A stretch of 64,000 nucleotides of DNA, taken from positions 13,144,001 through 13,208,000 of the forward strand of contig CM106585.1 in assembly GCA_048013815.1 (NCBI GenBank), read 5' to 3'. Under the pieces are notes generated by a model. It was not told the origin of the DNA. It worked only from the letters and a program-made list of their open reading frames with translations, and made no database searches. The position numbers were made by a program, and so were the translations under genes. Positions 36,782 to 46,570 of the stretch are shown here, piece after piece (positions within the stretch are counted from its first letter, which is position 1; every line of letters starts with the position of its first letter). Source of the stretch: Setoptus koraiensis. Lineage: Eukaryota > Arthropoda.

Positions 36782-38803
36782 TTGTTGCTGCTGTCGTTGT
36801 TGTTGCTGTTGTCGTTGTTGTTGTTGCTCGTTGCGGGCCGCACTAACGCCAAACTGGTCGCTCGCTTGCTCGGCGGGCCGGCCGTTGCTCTTCGGACGCC
36901 GGCCCCCGGGATTTGCGCCCCTAGGTGCGGCTGCAACCTCATTGGCCAGCCCTGTGTGCGTTCGTTTGCTGCTCTTTTCTATATGTTTGTATGATGTGTG
37001 TTGTTGTTGTTTTTGCTGGTCGTCGTTCTCTCTGGCGCTGTCAGCATCCGCTGAAAAAGTGCCTCTGGCCCCTTTGTGCGAGGCCAAGAAATTATTGTCG
37101 TTGTGCTTGTTTTCTTTATCCTCTTCGGTCAATTTTACTTCTTTTGTGCTTCTATTAATGCCAGTGCCTGCCGCTTGGCTGTCGTGCTGAGCTTGCTGAG
37201 CTGTTGAATTCTGCAGAAATGATGCAGACTGGTTAGTAGTGTTAGTAGTAGCTTGCTGCTTTGACAAACATTTCTTCCAATTACAACTGTTTGAGCGCCG
37301 GCAATTTAGTCTGAAAGAAACAACATCTAGAGGTCGCTGTCGCGCGCCTCTGCTGCCAGTATCACTATAACTATCTAGACACGTAGTCCATCTGCTAATA
37401 TCTGCTCCTAGCATCAGCCTGTCGATGTCAGTGTTGGCGCAACAATAGTCCAGAGTTAGTTGACCACTACTGTCGTCACCACCAGGTGAGCTTTTCGCTG
37501 GTTCACCTCGTGGCGAAACCAGCAGGCTCAGCAGGGAAACAGACAACGACGGCGTTACATTGCGTAACCAGCAGCACGATGATTGTGCTGCTTGGCGTGT
37601 GAGCTGAGCCGCTGAACTGTTGTTGTTGTTGTTACATAACAATAATAATCTAGTGCTGCTGGCGGATAAAGTGCTAAAGTCGCTGAGCCTCAAGGTGGGC
37701 CCAGAATTGACACAGCCATTGTGGCTAGAGGGCGCTCCTTCGTCTTCATTGAGTCGTCTATGGGAATGGCTCTCTGTTGTTGAAATTGTCGTTGTCGTCG
37801 TTGTTGTTGTGGTTGAATCGGTTTGCTCGAAATTGCTGAGCGGCGCGCCCACGCCTATGCCGTCATGATTATTTTCAACAATCCCTCTAGCGGTATTAAT
37901 ATTAAATTTGTGTTGAGTAGTCAAGCTGTTTTGTGCAATCAGAATATTTTGTGTATGCTCACACGGCCACCTGATGGTCGCCACCGGCGATTCTGACAAG
38001 TTGTGCGTTGTCTGTTGGCTGGGGCCGGGGCCGGCCACAGAGTCGTGCTGTTGGGGCCCCATCGTTGTCTGCCGTTGCTGACAATGACCGCTCACATCGC
38101 CACAACAAAAGCAGCAGCAATTTATCGCCAGCAGCAGCTCATTATCATCACAATTTAACAAGTTGACACATTTCACCTGTCTGTTCATGTTTACGACACT
38201 AACGGGGCCCTGCCGACAGGGGTCGTGGTCGCGACGATGATGAGCGTGACGGTTATGGTGATGTGGCGACCACAATGATGGCGATGATTCACTTGAGCAT
38301 AATACAGTGGCCGCCATAAACTCACTAACTTCCGGTTCCGGCGGCGCCGCTGCCGTTGCGTTGCATTGTCTCTTGTCTGACGGACTGTCGTGCTGCTCAC
38401 ATTGCTGCTGACACGTAACCGACGGTACCGGTAGCGGATTCACGCCGACGCGGCCCGGCGCCCGCTTGTCCGCTGTCGAGCCGGCCCGCTTGTCCGCTGT
38501 CGGGCCGGCCCGCTTAAGCGGCAGGGGCGACTTTGGGTCGGCGACTGGCACAGGTTTAAATGTTGTGGTTGCTTGCGCCAGCCGGAGCATGTGCTCGCGC
38601 GACAATTTGATTCTTTGAGATTTTTGAAATTGAGTATGAGATTGAGATGATCTGTGGTTGTGATCTGACCATGATTGGCTGGCCGCTGTCGATTTATGCC
38701 GGCCAGTGTTGTTGTTGTTGCTGTTGTTGTTGCTGTTGTTTGCGGGGGAACACAACAAAAGTTGCGCCCTGTCAGTGGAGTGGAATTGCGGGCCGGTTAT
38801 CAT
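33122..38803 (-). CDS. Beta-type octopamine receptor (class A GPCR) with a very long N-terminal extension
   Basis: A plasma-membrane receptor. Known arthropod relatives bind octopamine, couple to Gs and raise cAMP in neurons, muscle and other targets. Residues are counted from 38854, the first sense codon after an in-frame TAA; the first ATG is codon 18 (38803). TM1 is about 1300-1327 (N1320) and TM2 carries D1348. TM3 has C1375 and the amine-binding D1382, ending in DRF (1399-1401) instead of DRY. TM4 has W1427, and the second outer loop has C1459. TM5 carries SSSISFWIP (1471-1479), TM6 CWLPFF (1811-1816) and TM7 NPLIY (1852-1856). A CCC group (1876-1878) could be palmitoylated. The blocks KREHKAAKTLGIIMG and FWIGYFNSTLNPLIYAYFN are typical of the beta family. 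The third inner loop (about 1500-1789) is long and rich in H and Q. The seven helices lie in one exon. The true start is uncertain: codons 18, 1021 and 1294 are all ATG. The beta1/2/3 subtype is not resolved. Confidence 0.9.
33125..34975 (-). other. Conserved seven-transmembrane core of the receptor
   Basis: This is the part whose homology is certain. It runs from MNVTDQM, just before TM1, to the C-terminus ending LVTNS. Conservation to insect beta octopamine receptors is densest in three stretches: TM2-TM3 (VVSLACADILVALFAMTFNA, then STASILHLCC), the second outer loop into TM5 (GWYTT, then FVVN and SSSISFWIP), and TM6-TM7. No splice site interrupts it. Inside the third inner loop are an HKHKHKHK tract (near 34260-34290) and a Q/H tract (33534-33613) encoded by imperfect CAA/CAG repeats. 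These are likely disordered and length-variable. Confidence 0.93.
33534..33613 (-). repeat. Q/H-coding triplet tract in the third inner loop
   Basis: Imperfect CAA/CAG/CAT codons on the sense strand. It is likely to vary in length between alleles without shifting the frame. Confidence 0.92.
35639..35686 (-). other. Hydrophobic segment upstream of TM1 (signal sequence or extra membrane anchor)
   Basis: Residues 1057-1072 read LLIYALLLCLFDLLLV, preceded by the basic stretch KRLALQK. An ATG at 35794 (codon 1021) has A at -3 and lies 36 residues before it, so a form starting there would begin with a long signal-sequence n-region. Between this segment and TM1 are about 220 residues with at least five N-X-S/T sequons (NGT, NNS/NSS, NAS, NRS, NVT), as expected for an extracellular N-terminus. 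If translation starts further upstream, the segment would act as an extra membrane anchor. Confidence 0.55.
36032..36112 (-). repeat. PolyQ-coding tract
   Basis: CAA-rich codons interrupted by CGG and CAG, about residues 914-940 of the receptor frame. Confidence 0.92.
36280..36360 (-). repeat. PolyT-coding tract
   Basis: ACA-rich repeat read in the threonine frame, about residues 831-858. Confidence 0.9.
36703..36831 (-). repeat. Longest polyQ-coding tract
   Basis: CAA/CAG with CGA and CAT interruptions, about residues 674-717. Confidence 0.93.
38463..38510 (-). repeat. 24-bp in-frame duplication (TADKRAG)
   Basis: Two units differing by one base. They add eight residues each to the receptor frame. 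Confidence 0.9.
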
Positions 38804-39011
38804 TGCGTTGGCTGGCTGTTGGCTGTCAATTGTACACAACAGTCTATGTAACAACGTGATTTATGTCTCATTTATTCACTTAATTTAATTTTAAATTTTC
38901 TGTTGTTGCCGCTGCGATTCATATTTGCGCTGTAATTGTTATGCGTTGTTGCGTGATATGTAACTAGTGTAATGATACAATGCTAAAATTATCATCAATG
39001 TGCAATATGAG

Positions 39012-39018
<7 letters not shown>

Positions 39019-39051
<33 letters not shown>
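39019..39051. repeat. (GT)16 microsatellite
   Basis: Pure dinucleotide run in the 5' flank of the receptor. It is CA on the receptor's sense strand. Confidence 0.95.
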
Positions 39052-39052
<1 letters not shown>

Positions 39053-39628
39053 CGAGTTAGCAATGAAATTGCAGTTGCATATGTTGTCTATATGATAAGT
39101 GTATAATTTAATACTTGCTGCTGGCGTCGTTGTACAATTATGCAATTAAGTTACAATAATGCTGTCACTAATGATAATTATTAATTAAATTACAACAAAC
39201 CCTAAATACGTTGATGCCGCTGATATGAAACGCAAACGAGCAAACGATGACATCATCATCAGCATCCAATTCGAACGATTGCAACGACCTAGCCAACTTC
39301 CGGTGGCTTGTTTCCGGTTCAATTGCGGCGGCCACGTCGATGGCGGCTAGTAGCAGACTGGTGATGCGACGGATATGATGTGACAATTGCTTTCGCGAGT
39401 TGTCTTGAGTTGAGTCTCAATGATGATAATTTTTGTGATGTGTGAGTTATGCGGTGAGAGTCTAGATAGATATTTGAGTCTAGTTAACATTTAACATTGA
39501 CAGCGCCACTTGAATGAAATTGTTGAGACAGATTTGCGCGTGCCAGTGGATAAAATTACTGCATAAATTATTATTGTATAGTTTGCTATAACAACACGAC
39601 GACTCTTATCTTGTCTGTGAGCTGACTT

Positions 39629-39667
39629 GATTAATATTGATTAATTAATTGATTGATTAATTAATAA
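39629..39667. promoter_or_regulatory. Cluster of TAAT/ATTA cores upstream of the receptor
   Basis: Overlapping TTAATTGATTGATTAATTAA-type sequence packs about eight TAAT or ATTA cores into 39 bases, roughly 0.8 kb upstream of the open frame. TAAT is the core bound by homeodomain proteins. The functional role is inference; a simple AT-rich repeat is the alternative. Confidence 0.3.
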
Positions 39668-40232
39668 ATGTTGCAGTTGTATTATCTGTTGGGTCGAGTT
39701 TGTTTGAGTTGCGTGCTCTAAATACTCACTAATGGAACAATAATAGTAATAATAATTTACATCACATGCTCGCTAGCTGTCACTGGGTCACTGGGGTATC
39801 TATGGTGCTGGCATGCGGCAACAGGCCACAGTGCAGACCGCGTGTTAGAGCGTATAATTAATAATATCTGCTGTGTATGAATGCTGCCGATATGAATGAA
39901 GTTGCTGCTGTTGCGTAACAATTGTTGCGTTTCCACAATAGTCGTCTACAAATTGGCACGGATGTTTGGAGCGCGCGATCTGATAATTTGTTTGTTTGTT
40001 TACTGCTGCTGCTGGCGATTTGAGCTTCGTTTGGCCCAAGAGTTGACCCCTCTGTCGAGTGTGTGTCTCAGTCAAGTGTGCAGATGGATGAATGATTATA
40101 ACGGATTATCCATGGCGGATGTTGAGCGGTGCGGTCGCTTGTTGCACAATCGCTGTATATTGTTTGTATGGCAAGAGAGAGAGAGATTGATCAAATTAGT
40201 GTTTGTTGTTACGTCATCGGTGGTTAGTCAGT

Positions 40233-40274
40233 GAGTGTGTGTGTGTGCGTGTGTGTGTGTGTGTGTGCGTGTAG
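40233..40274. repeat. GT-rich microsatellite
   Basis: GT with two GC interruptions. Confidence 0.92.
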
Positions 40275-40539
40275 TTGTGGGGGCGGGCAAATTAGTAGGT
40301 GGGCATAAATCGGTGGCGGGGCTTCGATCAATTATATCAATGAGTCGACTGACGAGCACTCGTCGAGCAGTCGCGCTCGACAAAAGGTGAGCTCAAGACG
40401 AGCACACGCAAAGAATGATGATAAAATGGCAACAATTTACAATAAACTGCTCGCTGCAGCCGTCATAATGGCGACGATTACACCGACAACGACAGCAACA
40501 ACAATTGTCAACAATCGGTGTGTGTCATGTCATCTTTTC

Positions 40540-40682
40540 AACAACCGGCGCGACAGCCGCAACAACCGGCGCAACAGCCACAACAACCGGCGCAACAACA
40601 GCGACAACAGCGACAACAACAGCGACAACAGCGACAACGGCGACAACAACGACAGCGACAACGGCGACGCAACAACCACAAC
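40540..40682. repeat. CAA/CGA array with an 18-21-bp higher-order unit
   Basis: Begins with CAACAACCGGCGCAACAG units and decays into CAGCGACAA repeats. Confidence 0.92.
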
Positions 40683-41029
40683 AATGACACAACAAGCGCA
40701 CGAAAACACTATTAGTAAACGACGTGACCAAGCGATTGTGCACAAGCACTTACACATAAACAATTATAGTTGATTAAACATAATATGCTACACGAAAAGC
40801 GACTCACATCTACATATTGAATAGGGCAATTGAATCGGCAAACTTGTTTGCAATTTATTGAATTTATTTCGCGTTTCAGGGTTACACGACGCGCGCGACA
40901 TGGCTCCGATTTACAACAGATTTACAAATGCTCGCTTGAGCCTCGCCAAGGCGCCATTCACCGCCATTCACAAACGCAAGCCTTGCCAAGCCGAGATTCA
41001 CGCAGCCGAGATTCACAATGGCGAGACTG

Positions 41030-41062
41030 GCAATGGCGAGACTGGCAGTGGCGAGACTTGTG
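41030..41062. repeat. 15-bp array TGGCGAGACTGGCAA
   Basis: Two to three units. Confidence 0.85.
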
Positions 41063-41835
41063 AGTGCGAGTTTTCTGGCTGCAAGATTCATAAATGAGAA
41101 ACGACACACACAAACGAAACACATTCATAAACGAAAGATGCATAAATGAGAAACGAAACATAAATAAACGAAGGAAAGCAGTCGCTGATAGATGGCGCAT
41201 TGACTCTCTTGGCCGATTCACCTGTGCCGGCGTTCATTAGCGGCGCCAAGACAACATTGTGGCAACACAACATTGCGGCATCACAACAACAACGCAAACT
41301 CACGCCGACAGAGGGGCGCAAACATTGACAGATAAACAGAGACTGAGCGTAACATTGTGACAAGTGCAATTTGCAGAGTGCAATGAATTGTCACGCTCCT
41401 GTCTGATTGTGCAATTTTGCAGCGACTCGCCGCTGCAAACCGAAAACAATCGCCGTCCAATGTTTGCCTGTTGGCCGGCCCCACTTCCGGCTACCTGAGT
41501 CGCTCGTTTGTTTGTGTGCGGCGGGCGCGGCGAGCCGCTCGCGAGGCCGCTGTCGCCGAAAGTCACATTTGTCGCTGTTGTCGCCCAAATTCAAGCTCGC
41601 TGTTGGTGTCGCTGTTGTCGCCGAGATGCAAATTTGTCGCTCGTGTCGCCCAAATTCAAGCTCGTCGCCGTTGTCGCCCAAAGCCGGCACAACGATCAAT
41701 CAACGATCAATCAACGATCAACGCCACATGATCACGCTGTGATGGCGCCGTGGCCCCCTCCCGCCGAGCGCCGCATGACCAATTGACCGAGTGCGACGCA
41801 AACGATTGGCGCATCGGCGGGCCGCATTGACAGAT

Positions 41836-41867
41836 GCCATTAACAATCGGTGCCGATTGTTAATGGC
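41836..41867. repeat. 15-bp perfect inverted repeat, 2-base centre
   Basis: GCCATTAACAATCGG, TG, CCGATTGTTAATGGC. Confidence 0.92.
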
Positions 41868-42051
41868 GTCAATAATCCCATAGTTCCAATATCCCCCGAC
41901 GTGATGTTATTTATATCATCATCATCATTATTATTATGTTGTTTGCCAGGTTAACAAACTGTCTGGCTGCGTCGCAAGCTGTGCTGCTGTCAGACGCGAT
42001 TCCATCACTCTGACGTGGCGTCGTTTCTGGCTGACGCTTGCATCATATTTT

Positions 42052-42097
42052 GGCAAATTCTCGGCAAATTCTCGGCGAATTCTCGGCAAATTTTCGG
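42052..42097. repeat. 11-bp array GGCAAATTCTC, 4 copies
   Basis: Units differ by one base each. Confidence 0.9.
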
Positions 42098-42875
42098 ATT
42101 CTCCCCTCGCTAGACGCACCGTCGCGCCAGACGTTCCGCCAGACGCGGCGCGGAATCCCGTGCCCGTTTGACGGGCGCGGCAACAACTTGAGACGCTGCC
42201 AACGCAGTGACATAATTACTTGAAATTCAATGCCATCCACTCGTGTGCGCCATTGTGTGCCGCCCTGCGCGCCCCCTCGCCCCTCCGCAATGGATTGAAT
42301 TCGCGCCACTGTAATCAGCATTCATTGCCCGCGGCCGACGGCCTTGCCAGCCGCCCGGCCCTCGTCGCCCGGCTCACATCGCGCGGACGGCCCGCCACTG
42401 TGGACGCGCAGGCAGAGTCACGCCCAGTCAATCCCACGACGAGCTTATCAATGCAGTTCATTATGCAGCAGCGGCAGCATAATGGCGGCACGCCCTCGCG
42501 CGGCTCCGCTGTCGGTGGCGCTGTTGTTGCTGGCGCGGTTGTCGTCGGCGCGCTTGTTGTGCCGCTAATGGGCACAGATACACACACACACAGGGAGGCA
42601 AAGGGAGCGAGACAAACAACAACTTCGACGGCAAGACATGATATATACAAACAAAATAAATCACACAACTTGTGATGGACGCGCTGACGAGCTTGCCATC
42701 GAGCCAGCTCATACATATTCAAGCCTCATAAAATACAACACATTTGGGCAGGGGGGGGGACAAAAGCGGCGCCATTGGTCTGGCTGGCGAGCGGCGGGCG
42801 CAAATTGGCCCGCGTCTATCATTAGCGTCATTGTCACTGTTGGTCTGGTTGGCTTTTTGCCTTCCCCCCTCTGCC

Positions 42876-42955
42876 ACGGTTGTTGGCGAGCTACGGTTGT
42901 TGGCGAGCTACGGTTGTTGGCGAGGTTGTTGGCGAGGTTGTTGGTAGGTTGTTGG
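42876..42955. repeat. 17-bp then 10-bp array GGTTGTTGGCGAG
   Basis: Three ACGGTTGTTGGCGAGCT units shorten to GGTTGTTGGCGA units. Confidence 0.88.
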
Positions 42956-43181
42956 TGCCGACGCCCCGATCGCCGCACAACAGCCACACAACAACGAAAG
43001 CGGCGGCGACAACAACGACAACAACAACAAAAACTGTTATTTTCTCGACTCAATGCCGCTCGTGCAATCATATAGGCGACTGCAGCAATGATGCAATGGC
43101 TCGCCAACAACCACTTATGTGCACGACGACTTTGTTCTGCGTTTGTGTGCGGCCGGACCGCGTTGAGAGCGCCACCGGACC

Positions 43182-43217
43182 GGCGCGGCCCGTTCGGGCA
43201 TCCGAACGGGCCGCGCC
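43182..43217. repeat. 16-bp perfect inverted repeat, 4-base loop
   Basis: GGCGCGGCCCGTTCGG, GCAT, CCGAACGGGCCGCGCC. All-GC-rich stem. Confidence 0.92.
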
Positions 43218-43769
43218 GTGGGCCGCACGACGGGCCGCACTATGGGCCCGCGACGGCCAGTCGGCCGGCTAGATAATTTTCGGGATAATTTTTGGGAGGG
43301 CGGGGGGCGACCTAAATTCGGCGTTTCGGCGCTCTGGCGTTTGGCGCTTCGGCCGGCAGAGGGCCGAATTGTGCGCAAGATGTTGTGTGCCGCAAAGCGG
43401 CGTGCCGGTGCCATCGGCTGTCATACACGATTTGTGACAGTTATCGTGCGACAAATCGCAGCGAGATTCAGCAACAACAAAAAAAGATTGCGCAACATGC
43501 CGATAATCGCCGGCGAGCTAGCGCCGCGTGCCGCAATGTCAGTGCATGTCAGTGCGATTTATCAGCTGGCTATCATATCATGAGAGCCAGCGCAATTAGC
43601 GAGTTACGGTGACAGCCGACAACGGCCAACAGCCAATTTGGTGGGCAGTTGAATCGCCAACTAAAGGTAATTATGTATTGGGCGCGCGCATTATGCAAAT
43701 AGCCGGCCGGCGCCACGTGCACAATCGGTGCGCCGCTCGACCGGCTGCGCCGTGTGCCGACGGCGCCAC

Positions 43770-43852
43770 CAACGGCAACAGCGACAACAACAGCGACAAC
43801 AACAGCAACGGCCACGGCGACAACAACAGCAACGGCCACGGCGACAGCAAAA
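43770..43852. repeat. CAA/CGGCGA array
   Basis: Includes a near-exact duplication of AACAACAGCAACGGCCACGG. Confidence 0.9.
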
Positions 43853-44484
43853 GTGACGTAACCGATACACGACAACGAAACAAAACAATGCAGCAGCAAT
43901 CACTCACGGCGCGTGGTCAGCTGTAGCGTAGTGGCGATAATTGCGTGGGCCGCGCCGAGCCCAGCGTTGCAGTGGTCAGCTGTTGGCGTGACAGCTAGCA
44001 TCTTGAGTGTCGGTGTCGCGTTGCGTAACACGCTGGCCATTGGGCCGGCTGGCGAGACATTAGATTAGATCATCGATCGAGCGCGGTGCCTCGTGCGCTC
44101 GGCACAACGCGCGCGCCAGCTCGGCACACGGCGCGCACAATACGTCAGTGTTGTGTGTCAGCAAAATCACTTTTTTGCTTGCTTGGCTTTGTTTTGTTTG
44201 TGACAGCGGCATTGATCATGTTAACAACGCGCTCAGCGCACAATTACGTAACGGGATACGTAATTGTACGTGGCCGCCGTCGCCTGGCAGCCAGCGAGCG
44301 AGTGAGCAGCGAAAAATTTCGTCGCCGTGGTTGTCGTCGTCGTCGTCGTCGTCGGCTGCAAATACGGACGACACGACAGGCTCAAATCAGCGCAAATCTC
44401 TGCATACACTCGCCGGCGGTGTGATAACACGGATAACAACAATGGCGCCCAATAATGATATTAATATTAATAGCAATGCTAATA

Positions 44485-44582
44485 CGCAACAACAGCGCCA
44501 ACGACAGCGCCAACAACAGCGCCAACAACAGCGACAACAGCGCAACAACAACAACAACAACAACGGCAACAGCCACGACACG
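44485..44582. repeat. CAACAGCGC triplet array
   Basis: About 100 bases, ending in (AAC)n. Confidence 0.92.
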
Positions 44583-44861
44583 ACGTCTTTGTTGTTGCGC
44601 AATAGTGGCAACAGTCGGCATTGTGGGCGCCCAGCAGTAAACTTGTCGACACTGTTGTCATAAAATATAATATATATGCACAATGAATGGTTTTATAGCG
44701 TGGCGGCGCCATGAAAATCAAGTACTAATTATCGCCATTTAGCCATGAATTATTCATGCTCTTCCCTGGCCGCTCTCTCTCTTTTTATCCGGCTCTTGCG
44801 GGCTCTCGCGGGCTCTATCCGGCCGCGGCCGGCCGGCGCCCTGGCGGCAACAACCGGCAAA

Positions 44862-44912
44862 CATACCGCCAGCATATACATACCGCCAGCATATACATAC
44901 CGCCAGCATATA
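44862..44912. repeat. 17-bp array CATACCGCCAGCATATA, 3 copies
   Basis: Three exact units. Confidence 0.95.
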
Positions 44913-45582
44913 CATACTATAATGATAATATACGCAATATATGCATGTTTTGCGCCCACATGTCGACACCGGCCCAATACACTTACACTTGCCAGCACAA
45001 TGGCGCGCATATTGGCTTGTGACGTGCCACTCAACTCCATCATATCTCTATTAATACCTGTCTGTGTCGGGCAGGCGGGCGGGCCGGCACAAATCCGCGC
45101 CGCAAACACGCCAGGCGGCTGCATATTACAAATGTTATTATTGTATTATCGCCTGACGCGGGCTAATAATCGCTGCCGGCTGCCGCTGTCGGCTGCTCGC
45201 TGCCTCCATTGCCGCCCGATCCGCGCCCGTCCATCGGCTGTCGATCGGCCCGCCGTCGTCACACAACAAGCTCACCTGAGCCAGCTTGACCCGGCCCAGC
45301 TCACCTGTTTAATGGCACCGCTAATAGCGTGATTTGAGCGTCAGACGGCGCTGGCTCCATTTCCATACACACACACACTGACATAAAAATAAATTCGCCA
45401 AGAGAGTGCCATTCTTTTCTCGCCATTATCCGACACTCTAATCGGCGCATAAGCAATTCGCGGAATTCTTCTTACTCTCACTTATACGGTCCAAGTTGGA
45501 CCGCGCAAGCTACAGATAACTCTCGCCAGCTTGACGCCCACTGTCTGGCCAGCCTCATTCCCGCCGCCGTCATTGCGACCGT

Positions 45583-45912
45583 CCGACCGGCCCGAGCGCC
45601 GCCCTCCCGCCTCCCACCTGCCGCTGCTCAGGCGGGAGCAGCCCTCAACTCCTTTTCAAACACAACTTCTTTCACAAGTTAATTTCAGAGATAAAACTAA
45701 CTGCAACGTAGCTGCCAGCAAGCAAGATATTCGCGAGATGTTCGATCGAAAAATAAACAAGTTTTACGTTTATTCTTGATCGATTCGTCCAAATCGCATC
45801 CGGTTTCAGTTGTTTCATTCAGAGCTTCTGCCGCCTGAAAGGCAGCATGTCGGGCGGCCCCCGCCTCGGAAGCGGGAGGCGGGAGGTGGAAGGCATACCT
45901 GCCCCGACGGCC
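45583..45912. mobile_element. Older, diverged copy of the same hAT-type element
   Basis: The core at about 45752-45810 matches the centre of the intact element (about 46150-46210) at roughly 80% over 60 bases, including the shared words AAGTTTTAC, TTCTTGAT and GTTTCAGTTGT. It has C-rich arms on the left and GGGAGGCGGGAGG arms on the right. Its right end (ATACCTGCCCCGA) resembles the intact right end (ATACCTCCCCCGA). No left terminal repeat is visible, so it is truncated or too diverged. The intact copy sits about 20 bases from its right end. Confidence 0.6.
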
Positions 45913-45925
45913 ACGGCGCTCACAG

Positions 45926-45933
45926 GGCGCCGA
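45926..45933. repeat. Left target-site duplication GGCGCCGA
   Basis: Exact match to the 8 bases at 46405-46412 on the other side of the element. Confidence 0.8.
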
Positions 45934-46404
45934 TAGTGATCGGGGGAGGTTGGGAGGCGACCTCCCCGCTGGGAGGCGGGAGGTCCTCCCCCGGGAGGTG
46001 ACCTCCCCCTCCCGCCTCCCGGCACCTCCCAGTCGACCTCCCGCCTCCCACCTCCCGCCTCCCGCTTTTCAGGCGGGAGGAGCTCGACCTCCCAGAAAAA
46101 AGAAAATACTGTAAAGTAGTTTCTAGGAAGCGAAATTTATGTAATAGAACAATTAATAAGTTTTACATATATTCTTGATGAATTCATCCAAATTACATCC
46201 TGTTTCAGTTGTCTTAACCAAAGTGGGAGGTCGAGCTCCTCCCGCTTTTTAGGCGGGAGGGGGAGGTGGGAGGCGGGAGGTCGACTGGGAGGTGCCGGGA
46301 GGCGGGAGGTGGGAGGCCAACTGGGAGGGGGAGGCGGGAGGCGGGAGGTCCAAGACCATATAGCGGGAGGTGGGAGGCGGGAGGAATACCTCCCCCGATC
46401 ACTA
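45934..46404. mobile_element. Non-autonomous hAT-type element with G-rich fold-back arms
   Basis: A 471-bp element whose ends are a perfect 17-bp inverted repeat, TAGTGATCGGGGGAGGT. It is flanked by an 8-bp direct duplication, GGCGCCGA (45926-45933 and 46405-46412). A TAGNG-type end and an 8-bp target duplication are the marks of the hAT superfamily. Inside, C-rich sequence on the left (about 46000-46090) and G-rich sequence on the right (about 46225-46345) pair almost perfectly for about 48 bp and again for 37 bp. They are built of GGGAGG(C/T) hexamers like subterminal transposase sites. The AT-rich centre (46089-46224) has no transposase, so the element would need one supplied in trans. Confidence 0.82.
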
Positions 46405-46412
46405 GGCGCCGA
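46405..46412. repeat. Right target-site duplication GGCGCCGA
   Basis: Exact match to 45926-45933. An 8-bp duplication points to hAT or P-type transposition. Confidence 0.8.
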
Positions 46413-46445
46413 ACCCCATTCGAATTTGGCGCCCGCCCAATCACC

Positions 46446-46570
46446 GGGCCCAGTCCGGACTCTCTTCAGCGGGCCCAGTCGGGACTCTCTTCAGCGGGCC
46501 CAGTCGGGACTCTCTTCAGCGGGCCCAGTCGGGACTCTCTTCAACAGGCCCAGTCGAGACTCGCCCTGAC
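46446..46570. repeat. 25-bp minisatellite, 5 copies
   Basis: Units start GGGCCCAGTCGGGACTC, at 46446, 46471, 46496, 46521 and 46546. It begins 34 bases after the target duplication of the hAT-type element. Confidence 0.95.

Larger units (their letters stand above)
34976..38803 (-). other. Low-complexity N-terminal extension of the receptor frame
   Basis: The frame has no stop for almost 1300 codons before TM1. Visible parts: a repeated TADKRAG unit (38463-38510), a cysteine cluster NCCCFCCGD (about residues 242-254), Q-rich tracts at about 673-718 and 914-940, and a T-rich tract at about 831-861. Between these lie long stretches of ordinary mixed sequence. An open frame this long is very unlikely by chance, so most of it is probably translated. 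No domain is recognised. It could instead hold a hidden intron or an upstream start, which transcript data would settle. Confidence 0.55.
38855..40380 (-). other. AT-rich 5' flank of the receptor
   Basis: This stretch is clearly AT-richer than most of the window and has no long open frame. It probably holds the 5' untranslated region and promoter. It contains a (GT)16 run (39019-39051), a TAAT-core cluster (39629-39667) and a second GT-rich run (40233-40274). No convincing TATA box or initiator could be fixed by eye. Confidence 0.4.
40381..45582. other. GC-rich gene-poor stretch upstream of the receptor
   Basis: No supported coding region. A donor-like AAAAG/GTGAGC at 40386 and an acceptor-like TTTCAG at about 40879 would bound an untranslated exon or intron on the plus strand, without other support. 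It holds several triplet arrays. Confidence 0.35.

Noticed and set aside
38852-38854. TTG at the 5' limit of the receptor frame as a start codon
   Set aside because: Nuclear animal genes start at ATG; the first ATG is at 38803.
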